Positions 48,270 to 61,792 are shown, numbered from the stretch's first letter. The stretch: 64,000 nt of DNA from an uncultured Candidatus Saccharibacteria bacterium (GCA_946406665.1 CAMJLE010000001.1:18874-82873), one strand, 5' to 3'. Notes: a model not told the origin generated them from the sequence alone. Translations and numbers: made by a program.

Positions 48270-48278
48270 GAGTGCTAA
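48252..48278. promoter_or_regulatory. CIRCE element (HrcA operator)
   Basis: Perfect TTAGCACTC-ACAAGTCAA-GAGTGCTAA. Confidence 0.95.
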
Positions 48279-48286
48279 GTATAATC

Positions 48287-50314
48287 CTAGGCAGCCTCAC
48301 TTCGTTCAGGGAATTCGAGAAACTCACTAGGTTCGGGCGATAAAGACTTGCGAGCTTCGCTTAGGATTTTCGCGGCAGCATTAAGAAGGGCGCTTTGATT
48401 ATCATAATCCTCAATTTTATCAGGGACATTTCGCGCTTGAGCCTCAACGAGTCTACCGTCCTTCGAATATATCAGTTTCCATTGGCCAATTATATCTACA
48501 TTGTCAACTGCATACTCTGTGGATTTTTTTAGTATTGTCTCCTCTGGAGAAAGACCTTTCGTGCCACCACTCGACCCTAGCATGCCATAATTGGGCTTCT
48601 TACTATAGAATCTTTGATCGTCTTTATCGAGTTGATACCAAGCCACGTCGCCATACGTCCGCTCTTCGTCATATAGATTGGATATTTCCGAGATTTGGCG
48701 GTTCATGTCGCTAATCATGTAATCTAGGCATGAAATATGAGCCTCCACGGAAGACGAATCCGCATAATCCGCCGCAACGCCTTTCGGGTCGCGCGCATAT
48801 GTTTCATAGAGAAATCTGACTATTTCCCGGACGCGAGGACGACTCTCGTAGTCGCGGAGCTTTAATATATCGCGCGCAAACTCCTTCTCACTGCGGCCAA
48901 ACATCTGCTCGTATGCCGACATCTTTTTATCTACGTTACTATGGAGTTTCTCTTCTTTGCCGATCTTGTACCGCAACCTCTCGCTCGAATTATTATCATC
49001 GTCCGTTAGAATACCCTCCTCTTTAGCCTTAGCTAGGTATTCCGCTATCCTATTCTTAATATCCATCATTTCTGAGCTATCCTCAGCTATGTTAGCGGCT
49101 CTTTTCTGATTGCGCTCTTCTTTTAGTGCTAATAAATCAGAAAGCGCATCAATTCTTTTTTGGCGCGCATCGCGTTCTTCTAAGAATTCCGACATTTCGT
49201 TTCGGGATTTATCGTAATTATAAAGAGCATAACCACGACCGCGAGGCGCAAAACGCTTAACGGCATCCCAGTCAATCGCCCCCTCTTTGCCATCATTCGT
49301 AATTATATCCCATACTTTTTCAATCGGTTGATCTTCGCCAAGCTCTTCGATGATTCCTAACGTACGTTCAACCTTTAGAGCTCCGCCATCCTTGTCGTCA
49401 CCCTTACCATGATACCCCTCATCAAGGATTGTATGAGTAATATATCTATCCAGGGCTTTGTTACTGCCAAAGTAATCAAGACTTTCAGCATCCTTGACGT
49501 ACTGATGGATGGATGCCCTAGCGCCGAGATCGCGCACCTGCTCTAGGAGCCGCCTAACATCAGCTCGAGCTTCTTCGTCGTCGGCGTCGTTCATCCCTTC
49601 GAGCTTCGTTTCTAACATATACTCCATCTCGAATAGAATACCCGTCGTAGACTCTGGGCGCTCTTTCGGATCCATATAAGCAATATGGTAAGAGTAGTCG
49701 TCGTACAGTCTTTGTGCATCCTCCGCGGAGAGTTTCTGACCAGTACTAGGACATTCGAACGTAGTGTTGAGATGTTTCTCTATGAATGCCTCCTTATGAA
49801 GGTTGATTAACTCATCAGACAATCGATCACCTTCTTCGGTATTTTCGGGCGTAAACCTGCTCATGATTGCATTTAAGACATCGAGTTTGCCCTTAGGTGG
49901 TCGCTCATTCTTTTCCAGCTCCATCACGCTGGTCGAATAGACGCCATACAATTTCTCTGCATCCTCCGCAGGAATAGAGTTGAAATATTTATCAATAAAC
50001 GCAGTACGGTCTGGATTTGGGTCCACCTCCTTTACGCTTTCAGCAGATTTGCGTTGTTTTGCTTTCTTTTTTGCTTGTTTTCTTTTCTGTATACCTTCCG
50101 ATATAGTCGTGATGATACGCCCAATACGGGATATGATAGATTCGTGAGTTTTCTCTTCCTCAACTTCCTCCCCCATCGTAAGCCAATCAATATCGCTGCC
50201 TATATCCGTTAAGTCAGGTTCATTTTCGTTACCGACCCCAAAATACTGCAACCATCTATTTTCCCCATATGGATTAGTTTCTCCGCCTCCCGATGAAGCC
50301 TCCATATTTCTCAT
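48287..50314 (-). CDS. Hypothetical charged protein between clpC and clpP
   Basis: 675 aa; internally duplicated AFI.K..N...AEDA..LY..YS module. Confidence 0.75.
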   Translation of the reverse strand: MRNMEASSGGGETNPYGENRWLQYFGVGNENEPDLTDIGSDIDWLTMGEEVEEEKTHESIISRIGRIITTISEGIQKRKQAKKKAKQRKSAESVKEVDPNPDRTAFIDKYFNSIPAEDAEKLYGVYSTSVMELEKNERPPKGKLDVLNAIMSRFTPENTEEGDRLSDELINLHKEAFIEKHLNTTFECPSTGQKLSAEDAQRLYDDYSYHIAYMDPKERPESTTGILFEMEYMLETKLEGMNDADDEEARADVRRLLEQVRDLGARASIHQYVKDAESLDYFGSNKALDRYITHTILDEGYHGKGDDKDGGALKVERTLGIIEELGEDQPIEKVWDIITNDGKEGAIDWDAVKRFAPRGRGYALYNYDKSRNEMSEFLEERDARQKRIDALSDLLALKEERNQKRAANIAEDSSEMMDIKNRIAEYLAKAKEEGILTDDDNNSSERLRYKIGKEEKLHSNVDKKMSAYEQMFGRSEKEFARDILKLRDYESRPRVREIVRFLYETYARDPKGVAADYADSSSVEAHISCLDYMISDMNRQISEISNLYDEERTYGDVAWYQLDKDDQRFYSKKPNYGMLGSSGGTKGLSPEETILKKSTEYAVDNVDIIGQWKLIYSKDGRLVEAQARNVPDKIEDYDNQSALLNAAAKILSEARKSLSPEPSEFLEFPERSEAA

Positions 50315-50366
50315 TAAGTATTACTCCTGCCTATTGTCTTTAGCATTATTATACACGAAATAATGC

Positions 50367-52841
50367 TTATTCTTTAGCAATGGACAGCGAGTATTTTTCT
50401 TTTTTGTAGTCGATTTTGGCAATATCGCCTTTTTTGAGCTTATCTGCTAGTAAGTTGTCCGCAATGAGGCTTTCAATATTATCCTCTATCACGCGGCGAA
50501 GCGGGCGCGCGCCATTTTTGGAGTCGTATCCACTATGGATAAGTTGCTTCTTGGCAGCGGGAGTAAGTTGCAGGCCAACGGATTTTGTGGCAAGACGTTT
50601 TTTGAGATCCTCTATCATATTGTCGAAGATTCTTTCAACATTCTTCTCGCTAAGGGCATTAAACGTAACAATGGAATCAAAACGGTTGACGAGTTCCGGA
50701 CGCATTAGTTTGCGCAGAGCTTTCATGGCGGCCGCCTCATTAGCGGCATGCTCGGCTGCAAGTGCTTTTTCATCTTTCTTGGTTTTAGCGGCAAAGCCCA
50801 TTTCGTTCTCACGGTACATTTCTTCCGCACCGAGATTGCTAGTCAATATAACTATCGAGTTATTAAACTTCACTTTGGTACCCTGCCCATCAGTTAAAGT
50901 TCCATCTTCTAGTATCTGAAGCAGGATATTAAAAACGTCTGGGTGAGCTTTCTCAATCTCATCAAAGAGTACGACTGAGTATGGGCGGCGTCGGATTTGC
51001 TCGGTTAATTTGCCACCATCATCGTAGCCAATATAGCCAGCCGGAGCGCCGACTAGGCGGCTCACATTGTGCTTCTCGCCAAATTCAGACATGTCTATCT
51101 TGATAAGTGAATCTTCACCACCGAATACCTCGCGTGCGATTACTTTAGCGAGCTCGGTTTTACCAACACCGGTCGGCCCCATGAAGATGAATGAGCCAAT
51201 CGGGCGATGGAGGTCGGCGATGCCGGAGCGGCCGCGACGAATTGCCTTGCTAACGGCCTTAATAGCTTCATCTTGGCCGATAATATCTTTTCCTAAATGC
51301 TTTTCGAGATTCACGAGAATTTCTTGCTCCGAACCATGAACGCGACTAACCGGAATTCCCGTCTTAAGACTGATCGCGGTGGCTAGATTGTCGGAATTTA
51401 CTGCAGGAATTTCCTCGAGGTTCTTCTTGTCTTTTTCAAGCTTCTTTATTTCTTCTTGAAGTTGGGCTGCCCGCGTCTTATACATAGCTGCCTTCTCGTA
51501 GTCTTCTTTTTCGGCCGCTGCTTCGATTTTTGCTTCTAGGTCGACTAGCTCGATGCGATTCTTCTTGTAGGCATTGCCGCCTTTTTTATCGATAGATACG
51601 CGCGCAATCGCACTAGCCTCATCAATAACATCTATAACCTTATCCGGCATATAGCGATCCGAAATATATCGCTCAGATAAAGTAATCGCTTCCTCTAGAA
51701 TCTCATCGGAAATAGAAACTTGATGATATTTTTCGTAATGAGATTTAATGCCCTTTAAAATGCGTAGCGTAATGGTCGGGGATGGCTCATTAACCATTAC
51801 AGTCTGGAAGCGACGCGCCAGAGCTTTATCTTTTTCAATATTCTTTCGATATTCATCCAAGGTTGTAGCGCCAATTAGTTTAAGCTGGTTGCGCGCGAGG
51901 GCGGGCTTAAGAATATTCGCCGCATCCATGCTACCCTCGGCTGAGCCTGCGCCGGACAACAAATGTAATTCGTCAATAAACAAGATGACCGAATCATCTT
52001 CGACGGCTTCGTCGATAATTCCTTTGATGCGCTCTTCGAATTCGCCGCGAAACTTAGTGCCGGCAACAACTGAGCTAAGATCGACCTGAAAGATACGCTT
52101 GCCGATAAGCTTGCCAGGCACGTCATTTTTAGCGATGCGCATAGCTAGTCCTTCGACGATAGCTGTTTTGCCTACGCCAGCCTCACCGATAAGAACAGGG
52201 TTTGATTTCGTGCGACGACAAAGAACGGTGACAGCACGCTCAATTTCTTGCTCTCGGCCAATAACCGTGTCTAGCTTGCCATCCTTGGCGGCGGCGGTTA
52301 AATCTGTTCCATACTTACTTAAGAATCGATAACTTGCACGTTTGCCAGCTTTGCGCTTCTGCTCTTCAATTTTCGCCTCGCTAGCTTGATGCTCGACTAG
52401 CTCTTCAATGTTCTCTGCCAGGCTCTGAAGATCGACATCGAGACGATCGAGAAGAATAGATGCGCGAGAGTTTGGCTGCCGCACTAAAGCATAAACGATA
52501 TGCTCGGTGCCAACAATATCTAGACCATTTTCTTTAGCAAAATTCAGAGACATGCGTAGCGTCAGGACGGTCGCCTCCGAAAGAGACATCATTGCCATTG
52601 GGGCGGCCGGCACATCGACCGCAACTTTGCCCTGTGCGCGTTCCACTTCATCGATATCTATGCCGTTTTCCCTCAAAAGCTTGGCGCCCGTGCTAGTGTC
52701 CTGCGCAAGAATACCCATCAAGAGATGCTCGGTACCCATGTAGCCTTGATTGTAACGCTTACTATAATAATCAGCCTTCTGCAGCGCAAAACGAGCGTTT
52801 TCGCTCAGATGGTTCATAATCTCACTAAATTCATCTACCAT
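50367..52841 (-). CDS. clpC: ATP-dependent Clp protease ATP-binding subunit ClpC
   Basis: Clp N domain, two AAA+ modules ([25 protein letters not shown]), UVR-like segment. Confidence 0.97.
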   Translation of the reverse strand: MVDEFSEIMNHLSENARFALQKADYYSKRYNQGYMGTEHLLMGILAQDTSTGAKLLRENGIDIDEVERAQGKVAVDVPAAPMAMMSLSEATVLTLRMSLNFAKENGLDIVGTEHIVYALVRQPNSRASILLDRLDVDLQSLAENIEELVEHQASEAKIEEQKRKAGKRASYRFLSKYGTDLTAAAKDGKLDTVIGREQEIERAVTVLCRRTKSNPVLIGEAGVGKTAIVEGLAMRIAKNDVPGKLIGKRIFQVDLSSVVAGTKFRGEFEERIKGIIDEAVEDDSVILFIDELHLLSGAGSAEGSMDAANILKPALARNQLKLIGATTLDEYRKNIEKDKALARRFQTVMVNEPSPTITLRILKGIKSHYEKYHQVSISDEILEEAITLSERYISDRYMPDKVIDVIDEASAIARVSIDKKGGNAYKKNRIELVDLEAKIEAAAEKEDYEKAAMYKTRAAQLQEEIKKLEKDKKNLEEIPAVNSDNLATAISLKTGIPVSRVHGSEQEILVNLEKHLGKDIIGQDEAIKAVSKAIRRGRSGIADLHRPIGSFIFMGPTGVGKTELAKVIAREVFGGEDSLIKIDMSEFGEKHNVSRLVGAPAGYIGYDDGGKLTEQIRRRPYSVVLFDEIEKAHPDVFNILLQILEDGTLTDGQGTKVKFNNSIVILTSNLGAEEMYRENEMGFAAKTKKDEKALAAEHAANEAAAMKALRKLMRPELVNRFDSIVTFNALSEKNVERIFDNMIEDLKKRLATKSVGLQLTPAAKKQLIHSGYDSKNGARPLRRVIEDNIESLIADNLLADKLKKGDIAKIDYKKEKYSLSIAKE

Positions 52842-52863
52842 ATGTGCATCTTATTTTAGTCGT

Positions 52864-52890
52864 TTAGCACTCGCAAGTCAAGAGTGCTAA
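52864..52890. promoter_or_regulatory. CIRCE element (HrcA operator) over clpC promoter
   Basis: Perfect TTAGCACTC-GCAAGTCAA-GAGTGCTAA; minus-strand TTGACT-17-TAAAAT overlaps it. Confidence 0.95.
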
Positions 52891-52894
52891 AAGA

Positions 52895-52923
52895 TTGACT
52901 TTTCATTCCGTTTGTGCTATAAT
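52895..52923 (+). promoter_or_regulatory. Divergent promoter TTGACT-17-TATAAT (TGC-extended)
   Basis: TTGACT 52895-52900, TATAAT 52918-52923. Confidence 0.8.
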
Positions 52924-52987
52924 TATAGTATCTAACTATCGGTTCGCACCTTAACGGTGACATTATGTTCTAGAAGGAGGGGGCATT

Positions 52988-53755
52988 ATGGATAATAACA
53001 GAAACAACGAGCTTTATGCGAAAATTTTTTTTGCGGCGCTACTAGCGTTAGCCGTCGAACTCGGCGCAGCATTGATAGTCGCCGTACAAGACATGAATTA
53101 CGTACCGCCAGCAACGGAGCACCTATCTGATTTCGGTTCGCAGGACTGGCGCCGGGAGGCATTCCCCGTTTCGGGCGCACACAACAGTACTTCGTCTAGA
53201 GAAGATCAAACTGCTCTTGAAGAAGCAGTCGAAGGGAGTTTATTATCTCCTGAGGATCGGGCGAACTTCGAGGGGGTCAATAACAATGACTGTACAGAAG
53301 CCACCCCTAATCCAGAACTGAACGACGAAGAAGAGAAACCGCAGCTCAACACGAGCTCAGCAGTCTGCACCCCCGAACGGCCAGATAATTATGTCGATCC
53401 CAAAACTGGCGAAGTGTACGACATAATCGAGGGTGACAGGGCTCTACTAATCCATCCAACTCTCCGAAGCGTCGGAGTGTGCGATTTAAGCAACGGCGAC
53501 AAACTAGTTGTCGTTTCGAAATTCGAACTACCTGACGGGGAACTGTTTTCGGAATCCCTTCTACTCGAGCTTAACCGCAACGGAATTACTGCTCGAGCAA
53601 AAGGCTACAATGAAAGGTTTTGGGGATGGGTAATTACGGTTGACCGCCTCAAATCGTCAGGAGACGTCTCAAACCAGAACATCGGCAGCATCGCGTATAA
53701 TATTGCAGAGTCCATAGCGAAAGATGGACACCCTAAAGCCGAGACGTATGAGTAA
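52988..53755 (+). CDS. Hypothetical secreted/membrane-anchored protein
   Basis: N-terminal TM (IFFAALLALAVELGAALIVAV); SD AGAAGGAGGGGG; downstream terminator. Confidence 0.7.
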   Translation: MDNNRNNELYAKIFFAALLALAVELGAALIVAVQDMNYVPPATEHLSDFGSQDWRREAFPVSGAHNSTSSREDQTALEEAVEGSLLSPEDRANFEGVNNNDCTEATPNPELNDEEEKPQLNTSSAVCTPERPDNYVDPKTGEVYDIIEGDRALLIHPTLRSVGVCDLSNGDKLVVVSKFELPDGELFSESLLLELNRNGITARAKGYNERFWGWVITVDRLKSSGDVSNQNIGSIAYNIAESIAKDGHPKAETYE

Positions 53756-53788
53756 TGGCTCAGATTTAAGTCACCGAAAACCTACTCC

Positions 53789-53820
53789 AGCCCCAAACAC
53801 TGGGCTGGAGTCTTTTTTGT
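53789..53820 (+). terminator. Rho-independent terminator
   Basis: CTCCAGCCCCAAACACTGGGCTGGAGTCTTTTTT. Confidence 0.85.
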
Positions 53821-53848
53821 GCTTTAGTTCAATGCGCCCGCGGAGTGC

Positions 53849-56928
<3,080 letters not shown>

Positions 56929-56948
<20 letters not shown>

Positions 56949-57810
56949 GCCTTTCTATACGTGCTTCAATTGGCGGATGAGTCGAAAAGAAACGGCTCAA
57001 TACGGATTTTTTCAGCGGATTAGAAATATACATTGCTTCGGTCGCAATATTTTGCTGGCGCATTGGCCGATTATGTGCATCGAGTTTACGAAGCGCACTA
57101 ATCATATCGTCAGGATTACCGATAATTGAAGCCGATGACGCGTCGGCTAAATATTCGCGTTGGCGCGAAACCGCAAGCTGCACGATGGTCGCCAAAAGCG
57201 GTGAGAGCACCAATACGATTAATACAAAAAGCATACCGATCGGCGAATTGTCTTCTTCGTCGCGATCGCTATACCAAAGCACACGCAAGCCAAAGTCTGA
57301 CAAGAGTCCGGCTATCATCGTGAGGCCAAAAGTAATCATATTGACGCGAATATCGTAATTTCGCACGTGCGACATCTCGTGTCCGAGAACCGCACGCAAC
57401 TCTTTATCGTCCATAACATCCAATAACCCAGTCGTGACAGCTAATGCGGAATGGTGTGGATCGCGACCAGTAGCAAAAGCATTCGGCGCCGAATCGTTTA
57501 TTACATATAGACGCGGTACGGGAATCTTTGCGCTCTCGGCCAGTTTAGTTGCTATACGATAGTAGCGAGCATGCTCATCTTGGTCGGCCTCCTTGGCGCC
57601 GGCGGAAGCAAGGGCTAATTTGTCGGAAAGGAAATATTGAATCGCCGCATAGCCTAAAGCAATTACTACGCACCATATTAATATGGCGGAATCATTTGCC
57701 AGCCATGCAAAAAGCCACCCTATTAAGCCAATGAGTGCCACAAATAAGAGCATCATGAGAATCGTATTGATTTTGTTTTGCGCAATTTGCTTCCGTAGGG
57801 CTACTGCCAT
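56929..57810 (-). CDS. htpX: Protease HtpX-like zinc metalloprotease
   Basis: LGHEMSHVRNYDIRVNMI; start ATG 57810, TGGTATAAT 6 nt upstream. Confidence 0.93.
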
Positions 57811-57817
57811 GCAACCA

Positions 57818-59815
57818 TTATACCACTTGTTGCTCACTAGATATCTCTCTGACAAACGGGGACGGATTCTTACTATTGGCGATTAGGTAAGTTGCTTCAC
57901 GAGCGCGCGTAATTGCGACATAAAACAGGCGGCGTTCTTCGGCGAATGGGTAAGGCTCATTATCTGCAAGTAGTGAATTAATAATAGGGTCAGATTCACG
58001 AACGGCCGGCATACCATTTAGGCCAGAGTTCATATTCAAAACGATGACAATATCGCGCGTGATTCCTTTAGATTTATGCATGGAGCAGAACTCGAGTTTA
58101 AGCTCTTGCCCAATATCGCTCCGCCAGATAAGGTTAAAAATATCAGCGTTATCACGATGTGGGGCGATTTTGAAAAGCTTAGACTTTAGGCGCCGAATGT
58201 CGTGATTATAACGCGAAATAATTTGGATGGACTTTTGTTTAACGGCTTCAATGCCGATTTGTGCAATAATGCTTTGCAGAATGATTCGTAGCGACTCGGC
58301 GTCCTGCCCTTCTTTTTGTTTAGTTTGTTTATTAAAAATAACATAAATGGGCGTCGTAGTCTGCTTGGGGCTTCTGACCATTTTATGTGACTGGGCGGGG
58401 TTTCGCTGAATAAAATCACAGCTAATGCGAGTGGTTGGCTGGCCAAAACGGTGCGTCGATTCAATAAAACTGCGACGCGTTGCGAGGCCAAAGATTTGCT
58501 CAAAATCTTTAATTAGCGCCAAATCGCTGCCAGCGAAACGATAAATTGACTGCCAATCGTCTCCGACGGCAAATAGTTTGCAGCCGGGATTTTTACGCAA
58601 AATAGAACGGATTAATAACAAACGATTGCGCGATAAATCCTGTACCTCATCGAGCAAAATGTACTCATAGCCACGCGCGCAATTATCGACTTCTTCAACT
58701 TGACATTTGGCGACATTAATCATGTCAGCAAAATCATATTGGCGTGTTCTAAATAGATATTGTTCATAGGCGTTATAGATGCGCGCATAAATCCTCCGAA
58801 AAATTGCGTTGCGAGTTGCGGAGTATTTATCCTCGCCGTGAAGACGTTCGACTATTTCGGACATACTATATGTGCCGTTTTTGTGTAACGACAAAAAAGT
58901 TTGTAGCATACAATAAAAGCCTTCAAGATTCCTAATATGGCTGCCGTCTTTCAATAGTTTTTGATACAATTCAGCATCGGGAAGCCGTTGTGGCGTAATA
59001 TGATATTTATTTAATTCTGATTCTAAAAAATCAAACATCGAACAATCACGCCAATGCCATGACGGAACGGCGATGTAGTTTGTACTATTTCTAGCATGGA
59101 GTTCAGTGCGCCATTTTGCGTCTCGTATATACTCGCGCCCATATGGGCTGTGGCCTTTTTGGTCAATAACTAAATAATCTATGTATATTATTTTTGGCGT
59201 TTTTATAACAAAGTTAATATGACATTTCTGCTCCGAAAATGGACATTGATCGTTCTTCGTAAATTCTAAACCATGAATGCGCAGCCAATCGGCGACACGT
59301 TCTTCCTCGATAGCAACTTGATCGACCAAAAATGGATAATAGAACAAAACAAAATCGACAAAAACGCGGGCGAAGTCTGCGTCATGCAAAATCAGAAATT
59401 CACAATAATTACGGATAAAAATGCCAATTTGCGTGTCGGCAATTAGTTGTTTTTGCGCCATCGATGGCTGCCTGGCGGAACGTAAAAAATAATTGCCGAG
59501 GCTATGGAAAGTTCGGATTTCTACGCCATCGATATTGCAGCGCTCTTTTAGCTCGGCGACTGTTTTCTGCGTAAAGGATATTACGAGAATGTGCCGCGAC
59601 GGTATCCTTAGTTGATTATGGATATATTCGATTTTAGCAAGCAGACTTAGAGTCTTCCCGCTACCAGCAGAAGCAAGAACAAGTTGAGCATCTTCGCAGG
59701 CGACCACGGCCTCGATTTGTTGCTTATCGAGCGAGTGGCCAGCACAAGTCAACGGTTGCCGTTTTGTGCACTTTAAAAAACGCCGATTGTGAAGCTCGCG
59801 AAAGAACGCAACCAA
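57818..59815 (-). CDS. UvrD/Rep-family superfamily I DNA helicase
   Basis: LVLASAGSGKT, YILLDEVQDLSRNR, VGDDWQSIYRFAGSD; possible N-terminal extension to ATG 59950 interrupted by TGA. Confidence 0.88.
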   Translation of the reverse strand: MVAFFRELHNRRFLKCTKRQPLTCAGHSLDKQQIEAVVACEDAQLVLASAGSGKTLSLLAKIEYIHNQLRIPSRHILVISFTQKTVAELKERCNIDGVEIRTFHSLGNYFLRSARQPSMAQKQLIADTQIGIFIRNYCEFLILHDADFARVFVDFVLFYYPFLVDQVAIEEERVADWLRIHGLEFTKNDQCPFSEQKCHINFVIKTPKIIYIDYLVIDQKGHSPYGREYIRDAKWRTELHARNSTNYIAVPSWHWRDCSMFDFLESELNKYHITPQRLPDAELYQKLLKDGSHIRNLEGFYCMLQTFLSLHKNGTYSMSEIVERLHGEDKYSATRNAIFRRIYARIYNAYEQYLFRTRQYDFADMINVAKCQVEEVDNCARGYEYILLDEVQDLSRNRLLLIRSILRKNPGCKLFAVGDDWQSIYRFAGSDLALIKDFEQIFGLATRRSFIESTHRFGQPTTRISCDFIQRNPAQSHKMVRSPKQTTTPIYVIFNKQTKQKEGQDAESLRIILQSIIAQIGIEAVKQKSIQIISRYNHDIRRLKSKLFKIAPHRDNADIFNLIWRSDIGQELKLEFCSMHKSKGITRDIVIVLNMNSGLNGMPAVRESDPIINSLLADNEPYPFAEERRLFYVAITRAREATYLIANSKNPSPFVREISSEQQVV

Positions 59816-60014
59816 GCGCGTTTTGAGTCATTTCTTACGACCGCCCAGGAGCTGCGCGCAAAGCTTGGACATGTCACGAAAAGAAATATATCGATCATTA
59901 CGAAAAAGAGCTTTTATAACCACATTTAATTGATAAAACTTTGCACGCATAACCTAAATATATAGCTTTCGGCGCAACGAGAAAGCATAAGTGTAATAAA
60001 ATTTTTACCGGCAT

Positions 60015-60040
60015 TAAAAAACGGGGTTTTTGCCCCGTTG
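60015..60040 (-). terminator. Rho-independent terminator
   Basis: ACGGGGCAAAAACCCCGTTTTTTAATG. Confidence 0.85.
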
Positions 60041-60078
60041 CGCCGCATAATGCGGCTAAATGTGTAGGCCGAAAGAGA

Positions 60079-60702
60079 TCAGTCAGAGAGGAGAAGCTGG
60101 CCGGACCAGAAATTGTTATATACGCGCACGTTTCCAGCCCACTCATCATCATATTCATCCGGTTCTTCATCGTCATCCAGATCTTCATAGTCATCCGGAT
60201 CTTCATCGTCATCCAGATCTTCCGGATCCTCCTGGCGCTCTTCTCCCTCAGGAGCGATGGACAGCGGGATTGACTCAACTGTTTCATTGATAATGTTGCA
60301 GATCGTTTCCGCGACCTGTCTCTCCTGATTCTCATCAATCGACTTAGTCGGATCAATGACCATTGCGAATGTCGCCAGAGCATAATAATCACCGTCGTCC
60401 TCGACGGACATGATCAGGCCGGAGTCGGGATTGCCCGACGAATTCCACTCATCCACCGCGTCCAAGCAACGCTCCTGGAGATCCTCCTTAATGTCGTCCG
60501 TCGGCTCGTCCCCTTTCCAGCAGAAAAAGAACTGGGGATTGCGGTTGCGGCAGCCTCGGTCCGTCATCTTCGGATGAGCATACACACCCATACAGATAGC
60601 GACGCCGTCTTCGGCCTCGATCTCGTTCAGAGCCGCTTCCATGATCTCCTGGCTGTTTTCGCACAGCCTATCAATTGTTTCATTAAACCTTGCATCACTC
60701 AT
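60079..60702 (-). CDS. Hypothetical protein with acidic repeat tail
   Basis: SD AAAGGAGGAAC before ATG 60702; DPEDLDDDEDPDDYEDLDDDEEPDEYDDE. Confidence 0.7.
   Translation of the reverse strand: MSDARFNETIDRLCENSQEIMEAALNEIEAEDGVAICMGVYAHPKMTDRGCRNRNPQFFFCWKGDEPTDDIKEDLQERCLDAVDEWNSSGNPDSGLIMSVEDDGDYYALATFAMVIDPTKSIDENQERQVAETICNIINETVESIPLSIAPEGEERQEDPEDLDDDEDPDDYEDLDDDEEPDEYDDEWAGNVRVYNNFWSGQLLLSD
60145..60235. repeat. Short in-frame 18-bp tandem repeat coding the acidic tail
   Basis: TTCTTCATCGTCATCCAG / ATCTTCATAGTCATCCGG / ATCTTCATCGTCATCCAG. Confidence 0.75.
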
Positions 60703-60892
60703 TTTTGTTCCTCCTTTTTCGAAAAAATGGCGACTTGAGTTTACGGTTTCCTACACAAAGAAAAAGAGATAGACTTTCTCTACTCTTTTCTTCTGGAAAT
60801 CATTATAGCATATTTAATTATATTATGCAAATACTTCCTGTACTAATATTATGCCCCGTTGGTTTCGCTGCGATTCTCGAGCAATATGCAGA

Positions 60893-61141
60893 CTATTTCG
60901 ACAACCTCTTAGCGGCAATTGTCACGACGAGGCCGACAATAGTAATTATCAAGCCAGTGTGGATTAGAGAATACCCAGCCTGAACATCAATCGTATACTG
61001 AAGTTGCCGCTCTAGTGTCGGATCTTGATATGGGATCCCTGCTCTGAAAACCAGATAATATTCACTCACGAGAAAAACGAATACTCCAGCCATTAGCAGC
61101 GCCCATGCGAATGGCGTGATGTTTTTCTTCGTCTTTTTCAT
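60893..61141 (-). CDS. Small two-TM membrane protein
   Basis: MKKTKKNITPFAWALLMAGVFVFLVSEYYLVF...LIITIVGLVVTIAAKRLSK. Confidence 0.6.
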   Translation of the reverse strand: MKKTKKNITPFAWALLMAGVFVFLVSEYYLVFRAGIPYQDPTLERQLQYTIDVQAGYSLIHTGLIITIVGLVVTIAAKRLSK

Positions 61142-61255
61142 AACTATATTAATTATACTTAATCAGCTAACTCGCTTGTCAAGAAGTGGAATTTTTGCCA
61201 CATATGAAAAATGCCGAGCACTTATATGCTCGGCATGAGGTTCCCAGGTATGATT

Positions 61256-61792
61256 TTAGACTGGACGGACCAGGGCGCCCCAGTCACTGTTGCCGCCTTC
61301 GGATCTGGCGAATGATTCATTCGCCACTTCCTTGAGACACACAAGTGCCCACACTCCGACATCGGAGGGTACTTCTACCCCCTCAACCAGGTGCTCGGCA
61401 ATCAACTCCTCGTCAAGGTTGCGAATATCCGTGCCGCTGAGACGTGGCGCGATGGAAATGACGATCGTTCCAACGTCTTCTATCTCAATCACGACACCCG
61501 GACAATAGAACGGGCAAGGTCTCTGCCAGCTCGGTTCTCCACTGCCATACCACCGCTTAATTGCGCTGGCCATTTTAATGGAATCGCCAATGAAGGATTC
61601 ATACTCGGCGTCCGGCGGGCGATTGTAGCCATGAACAGTCATGTGCGTCAGTCCGTCGTCCGACGACGTAACCGTCTGAGTAGCGACAACGTAGCCATCT
61701 CCAATATATGACCGAATTATCACATTGGCACTATTAGCGATCTTGGCGGGGTCAACGTCAACAGTTTCTTCATTCTTTTTGTCGGGTTCCAA
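61256..61792 (-). CDS. Hypothetical protein
   Basis: TTG start 61792 with SD AAGGAGGGAAC; 178 aa. Confidence 0.65.
   Translation of the reverse strand: MEPDKKNEETVDVDPAKIANSANVIIRSYIGDGYVVATQTVTSSDDGLTHMTVHGYNRPPDAEYESFIGDSIKMASAIKRWYGSGEPSWQRPCPFYCPGVVIEIEDVGTIVISIAPRLSGTDIRNLDEELIAEHLVEGVEVPSDVGVWALVCLKEVANESFARSEGGNSDWGALVRPV

Noticed and set aside
60145-60235. CRISPR-like direct repeats
   Set aside because: Units are contiguous 18-bp coding repeats without spacers; no CRISPR array seen anywhere in the window
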